Source: UBA3210 sp963623095 (GTDB lineage Bacteria; Bacillota_I; Bacilli_A; RFN20; CAG-449). From it: a DNA stretch of 20,455 nt. The stretch is from contig CAVFKD010000028.1 of assembly GCA_963623095.1 (NCBI GenBank), forward strand, positions 1 to 20,455, read 5' to 3'. Numbering within the stretch: position 1 is the first letter of the stretch; every line of letters begins with the position of its first letter. The notes below the pieces were generated by a model. That model saw only the letters and a list, made by a program, of their open reading frames with translations, was not told where the DNA came from and searched no databases. Below, piece after piece: positions 14,998-20,455 of the stretch. Both the position numbers and the translations under genes were made by a program.

Positions 14998-16452
14998 ATG
15001 AATATTACTAAAAAAACAAAAGTTGTATGTACAATCGGTCCTGCAAGTGATACTTATGAAAAATGTTTAGAATTATATCACGCAGGTATGAACGTCATGA
15101 GAATGAATTTCTCACATGGTTCTTATGAAGAACACGGTAAAAAAGTCGCGATCGCAAAAAAATTATGGGAAAACGATAAAATTATCATGCCTTTAATGTT
15201 AGATACTAAAGGTCCTGAAATTCGTACTCATTTATTTAAAGACGGCAAAGCTAAATTCGAAACAAATTCAATTGTTAGAATTTCTATGACAGAAGTATTA
15301 GGTGATTCAACTCACTTCTCTGTTACTTATGCTGGTTTATTCGATGATTGTGAAGTTGGTCAACACATCAAATTAGATGATGGTAACATCACTTTCTTAA
15401 TCGTTGAAAAAGATAACGCTAAAAAAGAATTAGTTTGTAAAGCTTTAAATCACCACGAAGTTAAAGATAGACGTGGTGTCAACTGCCCAGAAACAAAAAT
15501 CCAAATGCCTTATATTTCTGAAAAAGATTATAATGATATTGTTTGGGGTACAAAACAAGAAGAAGTTGCATTTATTGCAGCATCATTCGTTAGAGACGCA
15601 AACGACGTATTAGATATTAGAAAAATCTTAGTTGAAAACGGTCGTTCAGATATTAAGATTATTTCAAAGATTGAAAATCCTCTCGCAGTTAAAAACATTG
15701 ATGATATCTTAAAAGTTACAGATGCAATCATGGTTGCTCGTGGTGACTTAGGTGTTGAAATTCCTGCAGAAGATGTTCCAGTAGTACAAAAATTATTAAT
15801 TGAAAAATGTAGAATTGCTGGTAAACCAGTTATCACTGCTACACAAATGTTAGATTCTATGAAATCTAATCCAAACCCAACTAGAGCGGAAGTTTCCGAC
15901 GTTGCTAACGCAGTTTCTTCTGGTACTGATGCAGTTATGTTATCTGCAGAATCCGCAAGTGGCGAATATCCAGTTGAAGCAGCTTCAATGCAAGCAAAAA
16001 TTTCAACAAAGATGGAAAAATATCTTCCTTATGCACATTTAGCTAACGAAGCATTTGAAACATCAAATAAAAACAACAACGATGCTATTTCAAACGCAGT
16101 TGCAACAACAGCGATCTTAATTGATGCAAAATTAATTGTTGTTCTTGCAGAAACTGATGAAGCAATTTCTCGTTTATCAAAAGCAAGACCTTGCTGCCCA
16201 ATTTTATCTGTATCTGATGATATGAAGATTTGTAGAAACTCTTCATTAATGTGGGGTGTTTACCCAACATATATTCCTTACATTCCTCAATTAATTGAAG
16301 AAATGGAAGTATTCGCATTATTCAAAGCTAGAGAACTTGGTATTCCTGCAGGAAGCAATATCATCTTAACTGGTGGTACTCCAACAGGTTCTAACAAGAC
16401 TAACTTCATGAAAATTATTAGAACAAGAGAATTTAAAGAAATGGAGGACTAA
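14998..16452 (+). CDS. pyk: Pyruvate kinase
   Basis: A 484-residue pyruvate kinase, which converts phosphoenolpyruvate and ADP to pyruvate and ATP in the last step of glycolysis. Visible signatures are TKVVCTIGPAS at the N-terminus, MRMNFSHGSYEEH, MLDTKGPEIRT, the active-site block IISKIENPLAVKNIDDIL, DAIMVARGDLGVEI, and KPVITATQMLDSM followed by PTRAEVSDVANAV. It lacks the extra C-terminal PEP-utilizer domain that Bacillus Pyk carries, ending after the normal C domain. An in-frame ATG exists at 14980, but AAAGAGG at 14985-14991 lies between the two and serves the ATG at 14998, which also fits the family's N-terminus. The ROK kinase follows two bases after the stop, making a glycolytic operon. 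Confidence 0.97.
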   Translation: MNITKKTKVVCTIGPASDTYEKCLELYHAGMNVMRMNFSHGSYEEHGKKVAIAKKLWENDKIIMPLMLDTKGPEIRTHLFKDGKAKFETNSIVRISMTEVLGDSTHFSVTYAGLFDDCEVGQHIKLDDGNITFLIVEKDNAKKELVCKALNHHEVKDRRGVNCPETKIQMPYISEKDYNDIVWGTKQEEVAFIAASFVRDANDVLDIRKILVENGRSDIKIISKIENPLAVKNIDDILKVTDAIMVARGDLGVEIPAEDVPVVQKLLIEKCRIAGKPVITATQMLDSMKSNPNPTRAEVSDVANAVSSGTDAVMLSAESASGEYPVEAASMQAKISTKMEKYLPYAHLANEAFETSNKNNNDAISNAVATTAILIDAKLIVVLAETDEAISRLSKARPCCPILSVSDDMKICRNSSLMWGVYPTYIPYIPQLIEEMEVFALFKARELGIPAGSNIILTGGTPTGSNKTNFMKIIRTREFKEMED

Positions 16453-16454
16453 TT

Positions 16455-17315
16455 ATGGAATATGTCATTTCAATTGATTTAGGTGGAACAAATTTAAGAA
16501 TTGCGATTGTCTCAAGTGACTTAAAGATTGTTGAAGTTATTAGAGAAAGCACAATAAAAAACGATAAAGACAAATTATTTGAACAAATTTGTCGTATGAT
16601 TGACTCTCTTCCTTATGAAAAATATAAAGTCAAGAAAGTCGGTATGTCTGCCTGCGGATTAATTGATGGTGACCATATTACATTATTACCTAATTTAAAG
16701 ATTAAAGACTTTGACTTAAAAGATCGTCTTGAAGCTAAATATGGATTTAAAGTAAACATTAGAAACGATGCAAATTGCACTGCTCTTGCTGAAGCAACAT
16801 TTGGATCAACTAAAGATGTAAAAGATTCATATTTCATCACTATCTCAACTGGAATCGGAGGATGTTTAATCCATGATTCAAATATGGTTAATTTACCATT
16901 TGAAATTGGTCATATGTTAGTTCATTATAAAGATGGTTATGATGAATTTGAAAAATTATGTGCAGGAACAGGAATGGAAAATTTAGCTCGTGCATATGGT
17001 TTAGAAGTAACAGGTTGTAAAGATTTCTTTGAAAAAGTCGCGAACGATGATAAAAAAGCATTAGAAGTATTAGATGTTTGGACTACTATGGTTTCAACAT
17101 TTATCGCAAATACACAAATGGAATTCAATGTTGATAAATTCTGTCTTTCCGGCGGAGTTATGAAATCATCCGCGTATTTCTTAAAAGAACTCGAAGAAAA
17201 AGCAAATAAGATTGTTAAAAATTATCCATTAAAACCAGTAAAAATTGTTCTTGCTAAAATGGATCAAGATGCTGGATTATTTGGTGGAGTTGCAGTCGCT
17301 TTAAAAATTAAATAA
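16455..17315 (+). CDS. ROK-family sugar kinase, probable glucokinase
   Basis: A 286-residue ROK-family kinase that likely phosphorylates glucose or another hexose with ATP. The phosphate-1 loop DLGGTNLR is at 8-15, RNDAN at 103-107 supplies the catalytic Asp105, the second nucleotide loop is STGIGGCL at 131-138, the GH with His153 is kept, and the adenosine motif is LSGGV at 231-235. The usual CxCGxxGCxE zinc motif that follows the GH is absent: the sequence runs GHMLVHYKDGYDEFEKLCAGTG. It is translationally packed behind pyk: GGAGG lies in the last pyk codons and the start is two bases past the stop. The pyk linkage favours a glycolytic glucokinase, but sugar specificity cannot be read from sequence alone. 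Confidence 0.85.
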   Translation: MEYVISIDLGGTNLRIAIVSSDLKIVEVIRESTIKNDKDKLFEQICRMIDSLPYEKYKVKKVGMSACGLIDGDHITLLPNLKIKDFDLKDRLEAKYGFKVNIRNDANCTALAEATFGSTKDVKDSYFITISTGIGGCLIHDSNMVNLPFEIGHMLVHYKDGYDEFEKLCAGTGMENLARAYGLEVTGCKDFFEKVANDDKKALEVLDVWTTMVSTFIANTQMEFNVDKFCLSGGVMKSSAYFLKELEEKANKIVKNYPLKPVKIVLAKMDQDAGLFGGVAVALKIK

Positions 17316-17323
17316 CTATAAAG

Positions 17324-17351
17324 ACATCACTTCATTGTGATGTTTTTATTT
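17324..17351 (+). terminator. Terminator of pyk–ROK kinase
   Basis: A 7-bp stem (17324-17330 with 17337-17343, loop TTCATT) starts nine bases after the stop and is followed by TTTTTATTT. Confidence 0.88.
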
Positions 17352-17370
17352 ATAAATTTTTATAAAAATA

Positions 17371-17399
17371 TTGTATTATTTTTAATAGAATCATATAAT
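17371..17399 (+). promoter_or_regulatory. Promoter of the thrS T-box transcript
   Basis: TTGTAT (17371-17376), 17-bp spacer, TATAAT (17394-17399). Start of transcription is expected near 17406, just ahead of T-box stem I. Confidence 0.85.
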
Positions 17400-17405
17400 T
17401 TAAAA

Positions 17406-17608
17406 GGTTATGAAAAAGACATGCTTATAGAAAAATTTTAGAGAGAGCTAGTTGGTGAAAATGCTCACAAGACTATAAGAACTACTTTGGAGCCTTCTAG
17501 AAATAGACGTTTATCGCGTTAAGATTTTAATTAAGAGTATATCAATATTAGATATAAACTAAGGTGGTACCGCGTTAAAACGTCCTTATTTGAAGGATGT
17601 TTTTTTTA
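17406..17608 (+). promoter_or_regulatory. T-box riboswitch (threonine) controlling thrS
   Basis: A tRNA-sensing leader. The conserved T-box AAGGTGGTACCGCG is at 17561-17574 and is followed by the terminator stem 17580-17587 with 17593-17600 (one G-T pair) and a run of eight T. Stem I is supported by CTTATAG (17424-17430) pairing with CTATAAG (17473-17479), with AGAGAG and the GGTGAAAATGCTCAC apical part between them. AAAG below pairs with CTTT (17485-17488). The specifier loop then presents GA-ACT-A, giving ACU (Thr) at 17481-17483; a second ACT overlaps at 17484. Uncharged tRNA-Thr is expected to pair with the specifier and, through its 3' end, the UGGU of the T-box, favouring antitermination. 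This leader fills nearly all of the 312-bp gap before thrS. Confidence 0.93.
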
Positions 17609-17627
17609 TTTACAAGGAGGAAAAATT

Positions 17628-19529
17628 ATGAAATTAACATGTTTAGATGGAAAAGTAATTGAAGTTGAAAATGGACAAACAGGTTTAGATGTTGCAAAAA
17701 GTATTTCTCTTTCACTTGCAAAATCATCAATTGCCTATTCATTAAACGGAAAAGTCTATGATTTAAATAGACCTATTCAAGAAGATGGCGAATTCGTCTT
17801 AATTAAACAAGGTGATAAAGAAAGTTATGATGTATTAAATCACTCTACTTCACACTTACTCGCACAAGCTATTCAAAAATTATATCCAGATGCAAAATTT
17901 GGTTTTGGTCCAAGTATTGAAGAAGGATTCTATTACGATATTGATTTCTCTTCACCAATTACTGATGCAGATTTCCCAAAGATTGAAAAAGAAATGGCAA
18001 AACTTGCTTCTGCAGGTAATCCAATTGTAAGAGAAGAAATTTCTAAAGAACAAGCTTTAGAATTATTCAAAGATAATCCATACAAAATTGAATTAATCAA
18101 TGGTATTGAAGGAAATATCTCTATTTACCGTCAAGGTGATTTCTTCGATTTATGTGCAGGACCACACTTAGAAAAAACATCTCAAATTAAACACTTCAAG
18201 TTATTATCTCTTGCAGGTGCTTATTGGAGAGGTGATGTTAAGAATAAACAATTAACAAGAATCTATGGTACTTCATGGTGGTCAAAAGAAGAATTAGATA
18301 AACACTTACAAGATCTTGAAGAACGTAAAAAAAGAGATCATAAAAAGATTGGTAAAGATTTAGGATTATTTATGATTTCTGAATTTGGTCCAGGTGAACC
18401 ATTCTGGCTACCAAATGGTTATACATTAAGAAGAACACTTGAAAACTTCTGGTTAGAATATCATAAAAAGAATGGCTATTTCGTCATTGAAACTCCAATT
18501 ATGTTATCAAGAACATTATGGGAAACATCAGGTCACTGGGATCACTACCAAGATGATATGTATACATTAAAAGTTGATGAAACTGACTTCGCAATTAAAC
18601 CAATGAACTGCCCAGGTGCAATCTTAGTATATAAGAATTCATTACACTCATATAAAGAATTACCATTAAGATATGCTGAATTAGGTCACGTTCATAGAAA
18701 TGAAGCATCTGGTGCTTTAAATGGTTTATTCAGAGTTAGATCATTCCATCAAGATGACGCTCATACATTATTAATGGAAGAACAAATTGGTGATGAAATC
18801 CAAAGAATCATTAAAATTTATGATTATATGTATTCTTTATTCGGACTTGATTATTCCATCGAATTATCTACTCGTCCAGAAGATAACTTCATCGGTTCAA
18901 TCGATGTTTGGGATAAAGCAGAAGAAGATTTAAAGAAAGCATGTTTAGCAACAGGTAAATCATTCAAAATTAATCCAGGTGATGGCGCATTCTATGGTCC
19001 AAAACTTGACTTCAAATTAAAAGATTCTATGAATAGAATTTGGCAATGTGGTACTGTTCAATTAGATATGCAACTTCCTGGAAGATTCGATTGCACATAC
19101 ATCGATAAAGATGGCAATAAGAAAACTCCAATTATGATTCATAGAGCTTGCTTTGGTTCAATTGAAAGATTCATTGGTATTATTACAGAAAACTTCGCAG
19201 GTCAATTCCCTACTTGGTTAGCGCCTGTTCAAGTAAATTTACTTCCAGTTGCACCTGTTCACAATGAATATGCATTAAAAGTAAAAGAAGAATTAGAAGC
19301 ATTAGGCTTAAGAGTTACATTAGATGATTCTAATGAAAAACTTGGTTATAGATTAAGAAATTCTTCATTATTAAAAACTCCTTATACAGTAGTTATTGGT
19401 GATAAAGAAGTAGAAAACAATTCTTTAACTTATAGAGTTATTGGTACAACAGAACAAATTAGCGTTTCTAAAGAAGAATTCATTAAAAAGATTCTTGAAG
19501 AAATCAACACAAAAGCTTTAAGAAAATAA
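17628..19529 (+). CDS. thrS: Threonyl-tRNA synthetase
   Basis: A 633-residue class II synthetase that charges tRNA-Thr. Order of domains: TGS (about 1-60); editing domain with HSTSH (72-76) and C176/H180 in LCAGPH, which hydrolyses Ser-tRNA-Thr; the class II catalytic core with zinc ligand C328 in MNCPGA and the motif 2 region HRNEASGALNGLFRVRSFHQ (356-375); motif 3 with SIERFIG; and the C-terminal anticodon-binding domain starting near APVQVNLLPV. The length is normal. AGGAGG at 17615-17620 lies seven bases before the ATG. Expression is controlled by the T-box upstream. In Bacillus thrS also lies close to dnaB–dnaI, so the neighbourhood is partly ancestral, although here the genes are divergent and pyk intervenes. 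Confidence 0.98.
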   Translation: MKLTCLDGKVIEVENGQTGLDVAKSISLSLAKSSIAYSLNGKVYDLNRPIQEDGEFVLIKQGDKESYDVLNHSTSHLLAQAIQKLYPDAKFGFGPSIEEGFYYDIDFSSPITDADFPKIEKEMAKLASAGNPIVREEISKEQALELFKDNPYKIELINGIEGNISIYRQGDFFDLCAGPHLEKTSQIKHFKLLSLAGAYWRGDVKNKQLTRIYGTSWWSKEELDKHLQDLEERKKRDHKKIGKDLGLFMISEFGPGEPFWLPNGYTLRRTLENFWLEYHKKNGYFVIETPIMLSRTLWETSGHWDHYQDDMYTLKVDETDFAIKPMNCPGAILVYKNSLHSYKELPLRYAELGHVHRNEASGALNGLFRVRSFHQDDAHTLLMEEQIGDEIQRIIKIYDYMYSLFGLDYSIELSTRPEDNFIGSIDVWDKAEEDLKKACLATGKSFKINPGDGAFYGPKLDFKLKDSMNRIWQCGTVQLDMQLPGRFDCTYIDKDGNKKTPIMIHRACFGSIERFIGIITENFAGQFPTWLAPVQVNLLPVAPVHNEYALKVKEELEALGLRVTLDDSNEKLGYRLRNSSLLKTPYTVVIGDKEVENNSLTYRVIGTTEQISVSKEEFIKKILEEINTKALRK

Positions 19530-19536
19530 GGCAAAT

Positions 19537-19571
19537 AAAAACTAGAAATCATGAAGATTTCTAGTTTTTTT
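19537..19571. terminator. Bidirectional terminator between thrS and lipoprotein gene
   Basis: A 10-bp perfect stem (19541-19550 with 19556-19565, loop ATGAA) is flanked by A-rich sequence on the left and a T-run on the right, so it has a U-tract in both directions. It can end thrS on the plus strand and the convergent lipoprotein gene on the minus strand. Confidence 0.92.
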
Positions 19572-19579
19572 GTGCTTAA

Positions 19580-20362
19580 TTATTTTAATTTAGGTGCAGC
19601 ATTAACCATTTCCCAAGATGAAGCAAAATATGTTTTTACTTTACTATCTGCATATCCTTCTTCCCAAGTAGAAGGTTTTTCTTTTGCGTAAGAATAAATG
19701 CAAAGTTTTGGGCAATTGTTAAATGCATTAGCTTTAATTGTTGTTACATTTTCTGATAAAACAATTTGTTTAAAATCATCTAAATAAGCAAATGCCTTTG
19801 AGTTAATAGTTGTAATGCTATCTGGTAAATAAACAATTTCTAAAGAAAATGGTTCTTTAGCTTCAAAAAAAGATGTACCAATTTCTTTTACAGGTTTATT
19901 AAGATAAGTTTTTGCAATAACAATTTCTGACATTGATCTAATAACACCTGATTTATATGAATCAAATGAACTTGCAATATAATAAGTTCCATCATCTGAT
20001 AAAGTATAATTTACACCCTCGGTATAATAAGTATCATTAATGACAGTTTTATTGTATACTGCAGTATAACTTATATCTTTAGTTGCCGCTTTAAATTCTT
20101 TATCCCAACCTGCGAATGTATAAGAGAAATTTTCATCACTCGCTCTAGTAGGTGTAGCTTGAGAATAAGAAGGAGTATCTCCTTTTTCAATTTGATAACT
20201 ATAAATAATTGATGAATCGTAATTCTTAAATGTGATATTGATAGGATTAGTAAAAGAAGTTACGCTATTTTCACTAACACTACTTGAACTTGTATTATTA
20301 CAGCTAAATAAGCTAATACCAATAATTGGTAAAATTAATATTTTAAATAATTTATTTTTCAT
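19580..20362 (-). CDS. Surface lipoprotein with Listeria-Bacteroides and BspA-type repeats
   Basis: A 260-residue predicted lipoprotein of unknown function. The signal peptide ends in the lipobox LFSC with Cys21, followed by a Ser/Thr-rich linker (22-42). Residues 43-105 match the Listeria–Bacteroides (Flg_new) repeat pattern, ending in YTFAGWDKEF and ISYTAVYN. Residues 145-235 form BspA-like leucine-rich units: VKEIGTSFF, IVYLPDSITTINSKAFAY, QIVLSENVTTIKANAFNNCPKL. Both modules are common on surface proteins of gut bacteria and suggest adhesion or binding at the cell surface. AAGGAG at 20366-20371 is the ribosome binding site. A perfect hairpin with a T-run ends immediately before that site, leaving no room for a separate promoter, so expression may rely on read-through. 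Confidence 0.8.
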   Translation of the reverse strand: MKNKLFKILILPIIGISLFSCNNTSSSSVSENSVTSFTNPINITFKNYDSSIIYSYQIEKGDTPSYSQATPTRASDENFSYTFAGWDKEFKAATKDISYTAVYNKTVINDTYYTEGVNYTLSDDGTYYIASSFDSYKSGVIRSMSEIVIAKTYLNKPVKEIGTSFFEAKEPFSLEIVYLPDSITTINSKAFAYLDDFKQIVLSENVTTIKANAFNNCPKLCIYSYAKEKPSTWEEGYADSKVKTYFASSWEMVNAAPKLK

Positions 20363-20371
20363 AAGTCTCCT

Positions 20372-20408
20372 TAAAAAATAAATTAGTTAGCTGAACGCTA
20401 ACTAATTT
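20372..20408 (-). terminator. Terminator-like hairpin before the lipoprotein gene
   Basis: A 12-bp perfect stem (20380-20391 with 20397-20408, 5-base loop) lies seven bases after the stop of the gene entering from the right. On the minus strand it is followed by TATTTTTT, then directly by AAGGAG of the lipoprotein gene. Confidence 0.78.
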
Positions 20409-20415
20409 AATGTAA

Positions 20416-20455
20416 TTAACCTTTTAAACCGCGTGATTGGCGATCCATATCTTCT
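20416..20455 (-). CDS. C-terminal end of an unidentified gene (partial)
   Basis: An open frame enters from the right edge and reads EDMDRQSRGLKG before TAA. A terminator-like hairpin immediately after the stop, and a plausible charged C-terminus with Gly-Leu-Lys-Gly, suggest a genuine gene end. Twelve residues are too few to name the product. Confidence 0.5.
   Translation of the reverse strand, partial: EDMDRQSRGLKG

Noticed and set aside
1..20455. CRISPR arrays, insertion sequences, tRNA or rRNA genes
   Set aside because: I saw no regularly spaced repeats, transposase-like proteins, terminal inverted repeats or tRNA-like cloverleaf sequences on either strand.

Overview
The window is AT-rich DNA from a low-GC, Gram-positive-type bacterium. 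Low-GC Firmicutes (Bacilli-like) ancestry is supported by the Bacillus-type primosomal pair dnaB–dnaI, the rplU–prp–rpmA–obgE order, an L27 protein with a cleavable N-terminal extension beside its protease Prp, a T-box in front of thrS, a fused SecDF, and strong AGGAGG ribosome binding sites. All genes read through with the standard code, but none of the 19 visible stop codons is TGA (15 TAA, 4 TAG). An uncultured gut-type lineage of the Bacilli/Mollicutes-related clades is my best guess; species cannot be told from the sequence.

Layout. From 1 to 14.8 kb every gene is on the minus strand, so transcription runs right to left. Reading in that direction: dnaB–dnaI–predicted nuclease/helicase (14.8–11.2 kb, replication initiation plus an unusual passenger gene); the ribosomal cluster rplU–prp–rpmA with its own promoter, leader and terminator (11.16–10.05 kb); the operon obgE–M6 metalloprotease lipoprotein–32-residue membrane peptide–ruvA–ruvB with a good promoter at 9.96 kb and a terminator at 5.42 kb; then secDF–recJ–mscS with a good promoter at 5.32 kb and a terminator at 0.1 kb.

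From 14.8 to 19.6 kb the genes are on the plus strand: pyk–ROK sugar kinase (glycolysis; ends with a terminator), then a promoter, threonyl-tRNA-responsive T-box leader and thrS, ending in a bidirectional terminator. The last part returns to the minus strand with a BspA-like lipoprotein and the last codons of an unidentified gene running in from the right edge.

Most of the window is housekeeping. The least ordinary items are the single-gene PD-(D/E)xK-nuclease/SF1-helicase fusion downstream of the helicase-loader operon, a previously uncallable 32-residue transmembrane ORF coupled to ruvA, a SecDF and a DnaI that seem to lack usually conserved functional residues, a ROK kinase without the zinc-binding cysteines, a perfect palindrome filling the spacer of a pyk promoter, and two places where a perfect hairpin is wedged between a stop codon and the next gene's ribosome binding site.
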